Shown here in pieces: positions 38,493 to 47,661 of a DNA stretch of 64,000 nt. Under the pieces are notes generated by a model. That model was not told the origin of the DNA and did not search any database. It worked only from the letters and a program-made list of their open reading frames with translations. Position numbers and translations under genes: made by a program. The stretch is taken from NCBI RefSeq assembly GCF_002105555.1, contig NZ_CP020612.1, positions 1,604,001 through 1,668,000 on the forward strand, written 5' to 3'. Origin of the DNA: Paracoccus contaminans (GTDB taxonomy: Bacteria > Pseudomonadota > Alphaproteobacteria > Rhodobacterales > Rhodobacteraceae). The stretch's first letter is position 1, and each line of letters starts with the position of its first letter.

Positions 38493-39368
38493 TCAGGCCG
38501 TGCCGGACCGGGGCGGGCGCGAGGCCATCAGCACGCCCGCGATGACCAGCAGGCCGGCTGCCAGTTCGGCCGGATGGGGCCTTTCGCCAAGGACGAGCCA
38601 GGACGACAGCACCCCCACCACCGGCACCAGCATCGACCAGGGGGCCACCTGGCTGGCCGGATAGCGCGACATCAGCGTTGTCCAGATGCCGTATCCGATC
38701 AGCGAGGCGAAAATCACGATATACAGCAGCCCCAGATCCGCCGGCAGCGCCGCGCGCGTGAGCGCGGTGCCCAGCGCGGGGAGGATGCGGTCCCGTTCGA
38801 ACAGAAAGGACAGCAGGAACATCGGGGCCAGCGGGATGACGGACATCCACAGCGTCAGGTGCAGCGGCTTGGGCGGGCGGGCAAGGCGCGCGCCGATATT
38901 GCCCACCGCCCAGCCAAGGCCCGCCATCAGCGTCAGCGCGACCGGCCACCATGCCGCGCTGCGCGCGCGCACCAGCCCGATCAGCGCCAGCCCCAGCACC
39001 GACAGCGCGATGCCAGCCGCCTGCCGCCGGCTTTGCCGCTCGCCCAGCAGCAGCATCGCCAGGATGATCGTGAAGGGCGCCGAGGATTGCAGCACCAGCG
39101 AGGCCAGCCCCGCCGGCATCCCCGCCACGATCGCGCCATAGAGAAAGCCGAACTGCAGCACCCCCAGGCCAAGCCCCGTCAGGATCAGCCAGCGCAGGCG
39201 AATGGCGGGCCGCGGCACCAGAAGGACCGTGGGAACCGCCAGCAGCAGGAATCGCAGCGCCACCCCCAGCAGCGGCGGATAATGGTCCAGCATCAGCGCG
39301 GTTGCCGGAAAGTTCAGCCCCCACAGCACCGGCACCAGCAGCGCCAGCGCACGATCGCGTCCTTGCAT
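38493..39368 (-). CDS. EamA family (DMT superfamily) transporter
   Basis: 291 residues with ten hydrophobic helices in two EamA repeats. The first repeat includes LWGLNFPATALMLDHYPPLLGVALRF and LLLGERQSRRQAAGIALSVLGL; the second includes GWAVGNIGARL and WLVLGERPHPAELAAGLLVIAGV. These proteins export amino acids, metabolites or drugs; substrate unknown. It stands alone, with an AAAGGGA site before the ATG. Confidence 0.88.
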   Translation of the reverse strand: MQGRDRALALLVPVLWGLNFPATALMLDHYPPLLGVALRFLLLAVPTVLLVPRPAIRLRWLILTGLGLGVLQFGFLYGAIVAGMPAGLASLVLQSSAPFTIILAMLLLGERQSRRQAAGIALSVLGLALIGLVRARSAAWWPVALTLMAGLGWAVGNIGARLARPPKPLHLTLWMSVIPLAPMFLLSFLFERDRILPALGTALTRAALPADLGLLYIVIFASLIGYGIWTTLMSRYPASQVAPWSMLVPVVGVLSSWLVLGERPHPAELAAGLLVIAGVLMASRPPRSGTA

Positions 39369-39428
39369 GATCGGTCCCTTTCAGGGGTGTCGCGCCAGCT
39401 AGAGGTCAAGCCGCGCCCGGCCGCAAGG

Positions 39429-40493
39429 TCAGCCGAACAGATCCAGTTGCCGCGGCGCGGGCGCCTGCGGCAGCGGGCACAGCGCCGACAGGGTGATCCC
39501 CAGCAGCCGCACCCCCCGCGGGTCGGGCAGCACCTGCGGGATCAGGGCCGCCGCCTCGGCCAGCAGGGCCTGCTGGGACATGACCGGATGGGGCAGGGAA
39601 CGGGCGCGGGTGACGATGCGGAAATCGGTGTATTTGGCCTTGAGCGTCACCGTGCGCCCGCTGGCCCCGCGCGGCTGGGCATGGCGCCAGACCTTCGCGG
39701 CCAGCGGCTCCAGCGCCTCGGCCGCGGTCTGGGGGTCGAAGATGTCGGCGGAAAAGGTCGTCTCGGCCCCGATCGACTTGCGCGTCCGGTCTGGGCGCAC
39801 CGGGCGATCGTCGATGCCGCGGGCGATGTTCCAGTAATGCGGCCCGGCCTTGCCGAAGGTCGCGGTCAGAAATTCAAGGCTCTGCCGGTGCAGGTCGGCG
39901 CCGGTGCGGATGCCGTGCCGCTCCATCCGCGCCGCCGTGGCGGGGCCGACGCCGTGAAAGCGGCCGATGGGCAAAGACTGGGCATAGGCCGCGCCCGCCT
40001 CGGGCGGGATGACGAACAGCCCGTCGGGCTTGCGCTGGTCGGACGCGAGCTTGGCCAGGAACTTGTTGTAGCTGACCCCGGCCGAGGCGGTCAGCCCCGT
40101 TTCGGCCCGGATCAGGGCGCGGATCTCGCGGGCGATCCCTGTCGCGGTGCGTCCATCCAGGTGATCGGTCAGGTCCAGATAGGCCTCGTCCAGCGACAGC
40201 GGCTCGATCAGCGGGGTGAAGCGGGCGAAGATGTCGCGGATCTGGGCGCTGACCGCCTTGTAGACCTCGAAGCGCGGCTTGACGAAGATCAGGTCCGGGC
40301 ACAGCCGCGCGGCCCGCACCGATGGCATGGCCGAGCGCACCCCGAAGGCGCGCGCCTCGTAGCTGGCGGCGGCGACGACGCCGCGCAGGGACGATCCGCC
40401 GACCGCCACCGGCCTGCCCCGCAGCTCGGGGTTGTCGCGCTGCTCGACGCTGGCGAAAAAGGCGTCCATGTCGATATGAACGATGCGGCGCAC
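39429..40493 (-). CDS. dinB: DNA polymerase IV
   Basis: 354-residue Y-family translesion polymerase. Catalytic acids are in HIDMDAFFASVE (near residue 8) and LSLDEAYLDLT (near 104). GVSYNKFLAKLASD, the helix-hairpin-helix GVGPATAARM and a little-finger domain follow. The C-terminal QLDLFG is a sliding-clamp binding motif. The start is GTG at 40493 (GTG-CGC-CGC, read MRRIVHIDMDAFF); no in-frame ATG is available just upstream. It allows bypass of lesions at reduced fidelity. Confidence 0.94.
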   Translation of the reverse strand: MRRIVHIDMDAFFASVEQRDNPELRGRPVAVGGSSLRGVVAAASYEARAFGVRSAMPSVRAARLCPDLIFVKPRFEVYKAVSAQIRDIFARFTPLIEPLSLDEAYLDLTDHLDGRTATGIAREIRALIRAETGLTASAGVSYNKFLAKLASDQRKPDGLFVIPPEAGAAYAQSLPIGRFHGVGPATAARMERHGIRTGADLHRQSLEFLTATFGKAGPHYWNIARGIDDRPVRPDRTRKSIGAETTFSADIFDPQTAAEALEPLAAKVWRHAQPRGASGRTVTLKAKYTDFRIVTRARSLPHPVMSQQALLAEAAALIPQVLPDPRGVRLLGITLSALCPLPQAPAPRQLDLFG

Positions 40494-40649
40494 CGGGGCC
40501 GGCGCGCCCGCCGCAGGGGGCGCTGCCGGGCTGGCCGGGCCGCATTCCTTGCCTTGCGCGCCCTCGGGGGCAGCGTTCCGGGAACGGGGCCGCCGGCGCG
40601 GCCCTCGGCCATGCAGCAGCCCGCGGGGTTGCCGGGGCCGCCCTGGGAA

Positions 40650-41381
40650 TCAGGGCCGGGCATCGGTCCATGTGACTGCCGCGCCCGCCGCGTTGAGGCC
40701 GGCGCCTGCCCGGTCAAAGCGCAGATGCGCGATCCCGCGCCCCCCGCCTTGCGTGTAAAGCACGCCCGCCTCGCGCCCGTCGGCGGTCAGGATGGAAGTG
40801 CCGGGCGGGGCCTCGCCCGCAACATCCACGCTGACCAGCCCCTTGCGCAGTTCGGTCCTGTGCTTCATCCGCGCCGTCACCTCCTGGCCCACATAGCAGC
40901 CCTTGCGGAAATCGACGCCGTTGAGCCGCTCGAATCCGGCCTCGAGGATGAAGGTTTCGTTGGGGATCAGTTCGACGAGGGTTTCGGGGATGGTATGGGC
41001 AATGCGGATCGCGTCCCAGTCGGTGCCGTCATCGCCCTGCGCGCCGTATAGCCGCCAGCCCAGCGCCGGATGCCGCGGGTCGGGGATCGCGCCCTTTGGG
41101 GCGGGGCCAGTGCCGCGGGCGACGGTCAGGGCGGTGCGTTCGATCCGCACATCGGCGCGCAGGCGATACATCGACAGGCGGCGCAGCAGGTCGTCCGCCA
41201 GCCGTTCGTCCACGTCGATCAGCAGCGATTCGCCCTCGGGGACGATCAGGAAATCGGCGAGGTATTTCCCCTGCGGCGTCAGAAGCGCCGCCCAGACCGG
41301 CGCGCGGCTGATGTCGTTCGTCACCAGGCCTTGCAGGAAATCCGTCCGGTCCGGTCCGGTCACGCGCAGGATGGTCCGCAT
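40650..41381 (-). CDS. ygfZ: Folate-binding protein YgfZ/GcvT family
   Basis: 243 residues with the YgfZ signature KGCYVGQEVTARMKHR at about 155-170. The N-terminal part, LRVTGPDRTDFLQGLVTNDI, is typical of the folate-binding barrel. YgfZ/IBA57 proteins aid assembly or repair of iron-sulfur clusters in a folate-dependent way. Its start codon directly abuts the stop of the ABC transporter gene upstream, so both share a transcript. Confidence 0.92.
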   Translation of the reverse strand: MRTILRVTGPDRTDFLQGLVTNDISRAPVWAALLTPQGKYLADFLIVPEGESLLIDVDERLADDLLRRLSMYRLRADVRIERTALTVARGTGPAPKGAIPDPRHPALGWRLYGAQGDDGTDWDAIRIAHTIPETLVELIPNETFILEAGFERLNGVDFRKGCYVGQEVTARMKHRTELRKGLVSVDVAGEAPPGTSILTADGREAGVLYTQGGGRGIAHLRFDRAGAGLNAAGAAVTWTDARP

Positions 41382-43133
41382 CTAGTCGCCTTTCGCCCCC
41401 TGTCCGAATTGCAGCCGCACCAGCGCCGCATAGGCGCCGTTCGCCGCCATAAGCTGGTCATGGGTGCCCTGTTCGACAACCCGCCCCGCCTCGATCACGA
41501 CGATGCTGTCGGCGGCGCGGATGGTGGACAGGCGGTGCGCGATCACCAGCGTGGTGCGGCCGGCCGACAATTCGTCCAGCGCCCGCTGCACCAGGCGTTC
41601 GGATGCCGCGTCCAGCGCGCTGGTCGCCTCGTCCAGCAGCAGCACGGGGGCATCGCGCAGCAGCGCGCGGGCGATGGCGACACGCTGGCGCTGGCCGCCC
41701 GACAGGGCCGATCCGCGCGGGCCGGCCGGGGTATCCAGCCCGGCGGGCAGGGCATCGGCGAAATCGGCTACATGGGCCGCGGTGACGGCGGCGCGCAGGC
41801 GTTGCTGGGGGACGGACCGGCCCAGCACGATGTTCTGGCGCAGCGATTCATCGAACAGCGCCGAATCCTGGCTGACGGTGGAAAACTGGTCGCGCAGCGT
41901 GCCCAGGTCATAATCGGCCACCGGCACGCCCCCCAGGGTGACGGCCCCGGCATCGGGGTCCACCATCCGCGTGAGCAGGTTGAACACCGTGGACTTGCCC
42001 GCCCCCGATGGGCCGACCAGCGCGGTCGTCTGCCCCGCGCGGGCGGTAAAGGTCAGGCCGCGCAGGACAGGATGGCCGTCATAGGCCAGATGCACGTCCT
42101 CGAGCCGGATGGTGGTATCGGCGGGCGGCCGGGTCCGCGGCCCGGACCGGATGGTGGGAGTGGTGTCGAAGATCGCATAGATCCGTTCGAGCGAGGCGGC
42201 GGCCGTCTGCCAGCCCCCCGCCAGCCCGCCCAGCCGCCGCAGCGGCTGGAAGGCCAGCGACAGCGCGGTGAAGAACGACATGAACTCGCCCACCGTGCGC
42301 TCGCCGCTGGTCACCTCGGCCCCGCCCACCGCCATCACGCCGACAAAGCCCAGGCCCGTCACGATGTCGATCAGCGCCGGAACCATGGCGGTGACGGCGC
42401 TCATCTTGGTTTCCGATTGCTGGATGGCGGTCACGACGCGGGCAAAGCGGTCGGTCTGGTAATCCTCCATCCGGTTCAGCCGCACCGCCCCGATGCCGTG
42501 CAGCACCTCGTCAAGGCGGGTGGCGCGGGCCGAGGCGGCGATCCGGTTTGCCCGCGTCTTGCGGCGGATATAGCGCTGGACCAGCGCGGTGGGGACGATC
42601 AGCAAAGGCGCGCCGACCAGCGCGATGGCCGTCCATTCAGGATCGGTCCCCACGGCCACCCCGAACAGCGCCACCAGCGATACCGCATCCCGCCCCGCCC
42701 CGGTGATGAAGCTGGTCCAGATCGACTTGATCGCCAGCGTGTCGCCCTGGACGCGCTCGATCAGCGCGCCGGGCGGGTTGGCCTGAAAGAAGCTGCCGTC
42801 CAGCGTCAGGATGTGGCGCAGCAGGTCGGTCTGCATCCGGCTGGCAACGCCCTGCTGGACGGAAGTGAGGATCGCGCGGGTGATGACATAGGTGCAGGCG
42901 CGAACCAGGAACAACCCCAGGATCGCGCCGCCCACCCACCACATGGCGCCGGTGTCGCGGCCCACGAATACCCGGTCGAACAGCGGCCTGAGCATCCAGC
43001 TGAGAACCGCGAGGGTCGAGCCTTCGATCACCATCAGCACCGTGGCCAGCCCCATGCGCGGCCAATAGCGGCGCAGGTAATCGCGCCACAACCGGCCGAA
43101 AAGGCCGGGCGTTCGGGTGGCGCGTGACGGCAT
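41382..43133 (-). CDS. MsbA-like ABC transporter, fused permease and ATPase
   Basis: 583-residue half-transporter: six-helix exporter domain (about 25-320), then an ATPase with Walker A GPSGAGKST, signature LSGGQRQRVAIARALL, Walker B VLLLDEATSALD and the switch His in VIAHRLSTI. It is likely a homodimeric exporter of lipid, glycan or drug (MsbA/BmrA class); substrate not readable. The ATG at 43133 is chosen for its GAGGGAGAG site and MPSRATRTPGLFGRLWRDYLRRYWPRM; the frame stays open to 43790 but reads as non-coding. Confidence 0.88.
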   Translation of the reverse strand: MPSRATRTPGLFGRLWRDYLRRYWPRMGLATVLMVIEGSTLAVLSWMLRPLFDRVFVGRDTGAMWWVGGAILGLFLVRACTYVITRAILTSVQQGVASRMQTDLLRHILTLDGSFFQANPPGALIERVQGDTLAIKSIWTSFITGAGRDAVSLVALFGVAVGTDPEWTAIALVGAPLLIVPTALVQRYIRRKTRANRIAASARATRLDEVLHGIGAVRLNRMEDYQTDRFARVVTAIQQSETKMSAVTAMVPALIDIVTGLGFVGVMAVGGAEVTSGERTVGEFMSFFTALSLAFQPLRRLGGLAGGWQTAAASLERIYAIFDTTPTIRSGPRTRPPADTTIRLEDVHLAYDGHPVLRGLTFTARAGQTTALVGPSGAGKSTVFNLLTRMVDPDAGAVTLGGVPVADYDLGTLRDQFSTVSQDSALFDESLRQNIVLGRSVPQQRLRAAVTAAHVADFADALPAGLDTPAGPRGSALSGGQRQRVAIARALLRDAPVLLLDEATSALDAASERLVQRALDELSAGRTTLVIAHRLSTIRAADSIVVIEAGRVVEQGTHDQLMAANGAYAALVRLQFGQGAKGD

Positions 43134-43758
43134 CCGGCTCTCCCTCGTTTCCGGGGGGATAGCGCGGCGGGGGCGGGGGCGGCAAGGCGGGCATGGGCGG
43201 GCCTGCCGGGCAGGGACGAGGAGCGGGTGCGGGGGGCGGGGGCGCAGGGCATCGTCGCCGCAAGGGCGGCTTTCCGTTCCGGCGCTGCGTTGCGGGGGGC
43301 GGATGGGCTGTGGCGGGCCGCGCGGGGCAGGGCACGCGCCCCTTTCCGCCTGCGCCTTGGCCGGCCCAGGCTGCGGCCTGGCTTGACGGGCGGCATGACC
43401 GCCTTGCCGCCCCGGCCGGCGGACTGGCCCTGATGCGCGGGGGCAGGCGGCAGGGGCAGCACCTGCCATGCGCCCTGCCCGCGGCCGGCGGCAGGCCATC
43501 TGCGCGCGGTGCCATGCCGAGGGGGGAAGGGGCGGCGCCTGCTGTTCTCGGCCATGCCGCGGCCCCAGCACGGCACCCGCGCTGTCCGCCCCGCAGTAAC
43601 GGGGCGGCAGCTTGTGGCGGGCCTGCCTGCCTTGGGAACCCGACGCGGCCCGCGCGAGGCCCAGGGCAGGGCCGGGGGATGACCGCGGCATGCCCCCGTT
43701 TGCCCCTGAACCGCAGCGGGCCGTTGACCCCCGCCCCCCGCCGCGCCACATCACCCCG
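43134..43758. other. Long GC-rich gap between the divergent ABC transporter and priA
   Basis: About 625 nt with no recognisable gene. Open frames exist on both strands, but all read as Arg/Ala/Gly/Pro-rich shadow sequence. Promoters for both flanking genes must lie here; a TTGACG at 43383-43388 has no partner -10. I see no clear repeat. The priA start is uncertain, so the gap may be up to 69 nt shorter on that side. Confidence 0.4.
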
Positions 43759-45966
43759 ATGCTCACCCGTTTTCCCCAGGGCGCCCGCATCGGCGTGTTG
43801 ACGACCGAGCCCGTCGGGCTGCTGGATTACCTCGCCCCCGAGGGCGGCGTCGTTCTGGGGCAGCTGGTGATCGTGCCCCTGGGCCCGCGCCGGGTGATGG
43901 GGGCGGTCTGGGGCGAAGGGCAGGGGGAGTTCGACGCCGCAAGGCTGCGACCTGTCGCCGGGCTGGTGGACGCGGCCCCGCTGACGCCGGGGATGGTCGA
44001 ATTTCTGGGCCGCGCCGCCGAATACACGCTGACACCGCTGCCGGTCATGCTGCGCATGGCGCTGCGCGCCCCCGATCTCGACCGCCCGGCGGCAGAACGG
44101 CGGCTGGTCCACCTTGCCGGCCCGGCCCCCGCGCGCATGACCGAGGCCCGCGGCGCGGTGCTGCGCGTGATCGCCGATCACGGCGGGGCGGGCTTTGCTC
44201 CGTCCGAGCTGGCGCAGCTGGCGGGCGTCGGGCTGTCGGTCGTCAGGGGGCTGGTCGCGGCGGGCACGCTGGTGGAAACCGCCGCGCCCGTGGACCTGCC
44301 GTTCCCGCGGCTGGACCCGGCCCGGCCGGGCAAGCCGCTGGCGCCCGACCAGGCGGCGGCGGCGGATGCGCTGCGCGCGGGCATCCGCGGCGGGGCCTAT
44401 GGCACCACGCTGCTGCGCGGCGTCACCGGGTCGGGCAAGACCGAGGTCTATCTGGAAGCCGTTGCCGAATGTCTGCGGCAGGGGCGGCAGGCGCTGGTCC
44501 TGCTGCCGGAAATCGCCCTGTCGGCCGAGTTCCTGACCCGTGTCGAGGCGCGTTTCGGCGCGCGGCCCGGCGAATGGCACAGCGGCATCACCCGCACTGA
44601 GCGCCGCCGCCTGTGGCACATGGCCGGGCGCGGCGAGGTGGGCATGGTCGTCGGCGCCCGCTCGGCCCTGTTCCTGCCGTTCCGCGACCTGGGGCTGATC
44701 GTCGTCGACGAGGAACACGACGGTTCCTACAAGCAGGACGAGACGGTCTATTACAACGCCCGCGACATGGCCGTGCTGCGCGCCAGCATCGAGGGGGCGC
44801 AGGTGGTGCTGGCCTCGGCCACGCCATCGGTCGAAAGCTGGGTGAACGTGGCCGCGGGCAAGTATGGGCGGCTGGACCTGCGGTCGCGCTATGGCGAGGC
44901 AGAGCTGCCGCAGATGGGCACGATCGACCTGCGGGCCGAGGACATGCCATCGGGGCGCTGGATCTCGCCCACGCTTGCGGGGGCGGTCGATCAGCGGCTG
45001 GGCCGGGGGGAACAGTCGCTGCTGTTCCTCAACCGGCGCGGCTATGCGCCCATCACCACCTGCCGCGCCTGCGGGCATCAGGTCGGCTGCGACGATTGCG
45101 ATGCGCGGATGGTGGAACACAGGTTCCTCAAACGCCTGGTGTGCCACCAGTGTGGGGCGAGCAAACCCGTGCCCACCGCCTGCCCGGCCTGCGGGGTCGA
45201 GGGCAAGATGGCCGCCGTCGGCCCCGGCGTCGAGCGGCTGGGCGAGGAGGTCGCCGAACGCTTTCCCGGCGCCCGCGCGGTGGTGCTGTCCTCGGACCTG
45301 TTCACCTCGGCCCGCGCGATCAAGGACACCATCGCCAGCATTGCGGGCGGGGGCGCCGACATCATCATCGGCACCCAGCTGGTCGCCAAGGGGCACAACT
45401 TTCCGCTGCTGACGCTGGTGGGGGTGATCGACGCCGATCTGGGCCTGCAGGGCGCGGACCTGCGCGCGGCGGAACGTTCGTTCCAGCTGATGCGGCAGGT
45501 GGCGGGCCGGGCCGGGCGGTTCGCGCAGGCCGGCGCGGGGGATCAGCGCGGCCTTGCGCTGCTGCAGACGCACCAGCCCGACCATCCGGTGATCCGTGCG
45601 ATCCTGTCGGGCGAGGACGAGCGGTTCTGGGATGCCGAGGCCGGCGCTCGCCGCGCCGCGCAGATGCCGCCCTTTTCGCGCCTGGCCGGGATCATCCTGT
45701 CCCATCCCGATCAGGCGGTGGTCGAGGCTCATGCCGCCGCGCTTTCCCGCCTGGCTGCGCCGCTGCGCGAGATCGGGGCCGAACTGTTCGGCCCCGCGCC
45801 CGCGCCCATCGCCCGCGTGCGGGGGCGTTACCGCATGCGGATGCTGGTGCGCGCGCCACGCCAGGCGCCGGTGCAATCGGCGATTGCCGCCTGGTTGGCA
45901 GGCGCGCCCAGGGCGCCGGCGAATCTGCGCCTGTCGGTGGATATCGATCCGCAGAGCTTTCTGTGA
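43759..45966 (+). CDS. priA: Primosomal protein N' (replication restart helicase PriA)
   Basis: About 735 residues. An N-terminal 3'-DNA-binding domain (GVLTTEPVGLLDYLAPEGG) is followed by the helicase core: Walker A GVTGSGKTEVYL near residue 222 and DEEHDGSYKQ. Zinc-binding cysteine motifs (CRACGHQVGCDDC, CHQCG, CPACG) lie between the helicase lobes. GTQLVAKGHNFPLLTLVGV and QVAGRAGRF are helicase motifs V and VI. It reloads the replisome at stalled forks. The ATG at 43759 gives the family N-terminus but has no good ribosome site; ATG 43690 is an alternative. Confidence 0.93.
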   Translation: MLTRFPQGARIGVLTTEPVGLLDYLAPEGGVVLGQLVIVPLGPRRVMGAVWGEGQGEFDAARLRPVAGLVDAAPLTPGMVEFLGRAAEYTLTPLPVMLRMALRAPDLDRPAAERRLVHLAGPAPARMTEARGAVLRVIADHGGAGFAPSELAQLAGVGLSVVRGLVAAGTLVETAAPVDLPFPRLDPARPGKPLAPDQAAAADALRAGIRGGAYGTTLLRGVTGSGKTEVYLEAVAECLRQGRQALVLLPEIALSAEFLTRVEARFGARPGEWHSGITRTERRRLWHMAGRGEVGMVVGARSALFLPFRDLGLIVVDEEHDGSYKQDETVYYNARDMAVLRASIEGAQVVLASATPSVESWVNVAAGKYGRLDLRSRYGEAELPQMGTIDLRAEDMPSGRWISPTLAGAVDQRLGRGEQSLLFLNRRGYAPITTCRACGHQVGCDDCDARMVEHRFLKRLVCHQCGASKPVPTACPACGVEGKMAAVGPGVERLGEEVAERFPGARAVVLSSDLFTSARAIKDTIASIAGGGADIIIGTQLVAKGHNFPLLTLVGVIDADLGLQGADLRAAERSFQLMRQVAGRAGRFAQAGAGDQRGLALLQTHQPDHPVIRAILSGEDERFWDAEAGARRAAQMPPFSRLAGIILSHPDQAVVEAHAAALSRLAAPLREIGAELFGPAPAPIARVRGRYRMRMLVRAPRQAPVQSAIAAWLAGAPRAPANLRLSVDIDPQSFL

Positions 45967-46017
45967 AACCGCCCGGCCCCGCCGCGCATTGCCCCCGCGC
46001 ATGAGGGAGCAGCAGAC

Positions 46018-46781
46018 ATGACCGACAGATGGCCCGCGCGGCTGTGGATCGTCCGGCACGGCGAAAGCGCCGGCAACGTCGCCCGCGACGCGGCCTATCA
46101 GCAGGGACTGGCCCGAATCGAACTGACGGGCCGCGACGTGGACGTGCCCCTGTCCCCCCTGGGGCGCGAGCAGGCGGGCGCGCTGGGCCGCTGGTTCGCC
46201 GAAGGGAACGAGGAGGGGCGCCCGAACGTGATCCTGTGTTCGCCCTATATCCGGGCGCAGGAAACCGCCCGGCTGTTCCGCGAGGCCGGCGGCTGCCCCC
46301 CCGGCACCCGCATCCATCTGGACGAGCGGTTGCGGGAAAAGGAGTTCGGCATCCTCGACGGGCTGACCGGCAGGGGCATCCGCGCCGATTTTCCCCAGCA
46401 GGCCGAACTGCGCGAGAGCCTCGGCAAGTTCTATCACCGCCCGCCGGGGGCGAGAGCTGGTGCGACGTGATCTTCCGCCTGCGGGCCCTGATGGACACGG
46501 TCGCGCTGCATCACAGCGGCTGCCGGGTGATGATCGTCGCCCATCAGGTCGTGGTCCTGTGCCTGCGCTATGTGATCGAGGGCCTGACCGAACAGGAAAT
46601 CCTTGCCATCGACCGGGAAAAGGATGTCGCCAACTGCTCGATCACTGAATACGAATGGCACGCAGCCGAAGGCAGCGACGGAGAGATGCAGTTGATCCGC
46701 TATAACGTCACCGCCCCGATGGAGGCCGAGGCCACCCCCGTCACGCGCAAGCCTGACCCCATCGTGGGAACGCGGGGTTGA
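46018..46781 (+). pseudogene. Histidine phosphatase family protein, frameshifted in a G run
   Basis: Phosphoglycerate-mutase-like protein of about 254 residues once the frame is restored. The first part has the catalytic IVRHGESAGN (His near residue 14), LSPLGREQAGALGRWF and CSPYIRAQETARL. After GKFYHRPPG the frame breaks at the G run 46446-46450 and would stop at 46470. The remainder continues in the next frame: ESWCDVIFRLRALMDTV, then IVAHQVVVLCLRYVIEG with the second His. One missing G explains it, so it is probably an undercalled base or a recent lesion. The family dephosphorylates small molecules. It overlaps nnrD. Confidence 0.85.
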
Positions 46782-47644
46782 GCGCGGTTCTGGATGCCGC
46801 CTGGCTGCGTGCCCATCCGCTGCCGGTCCATCCCGAGGGCACCGACAAGAACGCGCGCGGGCGGGTGCTGCTGGTGGGCGGTTCGCTGACCGTGCCCGGC
46901 GGGCTGGTGCTGACCGCCGAGGCCGCGTTCCGCGCCGGCGCCGGCAAGGTCCAGATCGCGGTGCCCGAACCGCTGGCGGTGCCCACCGGCATGGCCATGC
47001 CCGAATCGGGCGTCTTTGCCCTGCCCGTTTCGGACGAGGGCGAGATTGCCGGCCCCGGCGGGCTGATCGACAGGATGGACGGCTGCGACTGTCTGGTGAT
47101 CGGGCCGGCGATGGCCTCGAACGAGGCGGCGGCCGGGCTGCTGGCCGCGATCCTGCCTGCGGTCGAGGGGCTGGTGATCCTTGATGCGGCGGCGATCTGC
47201 GGTGCGGGCGGGCTGCATGATGCGGTGGCGGGGCTGCCGGGCGGCGCGATCCTGACCCCGCATGTGGGCGAGATGGCGCAGCTGACCGGCCTTGAGGCCG
47301 ACGACATCGAGAACCGGCGCGAGGAAGTCGCGGCCGACTATGCCCGCCGTCTGAACGCGGTGCTGCTGATCAAGGGATCGACCACGGTCATCGCCAGCCC
47401 GGACGGCGAGGCGGTCATCTATGGCGGCGGCGGCATCGGGCTGGCCACCGGCGGGTCGGGCGACGTTCTGACCGGCATCATCGCCGGCCTGTGCGCCCGC
47501 GGCCTGCCCGCGTGGGAGGCGACCTGCTGGGGCGTCTGGCTGCACGGAGAGGCCGGGCGGCGCCTGACCGAGCGCATGGGGCTGATGGGTTTCCTGGCGC
47601 GCGAGCTGCCCGCCGAGATCCCGGCGCTGATGCGCGGCATCTAG
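46778..47644 (+). CDS. nnrD: ADP-dependent NAD(P)H-hydrate dehydratase
   Basis: 288-residue ribokinase-like protein corresponding to the C-terminal domain of YjeF. It repairs hydrated NAD(P)H. The NARGRVLLVGGSLTVPGG start of the fold, ILTPHVGEMAQLTGL, LLIKGSTTVI and the ATGGSGDVLTGIIAGL motif that binds the nucleotide phosphates are all present. There is no epimerase domain (NnrE) attached. The likely start is TTG at 46778, overlapping the preceding stop (TTGA); no ATG fits before the conserved region. Length is normal for a stand-alone enzyme. Confidence 0.87.
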   Translation: MSAVLDAAWLRAHPLPVHPEGTDKNARGRVLLVGGSLTVPGGLVLTAEAAFRAGAGKVQIAVPEPLAVPTGMAMPESGVFALPVSDEGEIAGPGGLIDRMDGCDCLVIGPAMASNEAAAGLLAAILPAVEGLVILDAAAICGAGGLHDAVAGLPGGAILTPHVGEMAQLTGLEADDIENRREEVAADYARRLNAVLLIKGSTTVIASPDGEAVIYGGGGIGLATGGSGDVLTGIIAGLCARGLPAWEATCWGVWLHGEAGRRLTERMGLMGFLARELPAEIPALMRGI

Positions 47645-47661
47645 CGCCGCGGGGCCGGCTG

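Noticed and set aside
41382..43790. Longer ABC exporter starting at 43790
   Set aside because: The 219 extra residues look like translated intergenic DNA; the start at 43133 has a strong ribosome-binding site.
42637..46437. 1266-codon minus-strand frame opposite priA
   Set aside because: PriA is unmistakable on the plus strand; the antisense product has no recognisable motif.
46018..46470. Short histidine phosphatase ending at 46470
   Set aside because: The last residues (ARAGAT) are out of frame; the family C-terminal half with the second catalytic His continues in the next frame.
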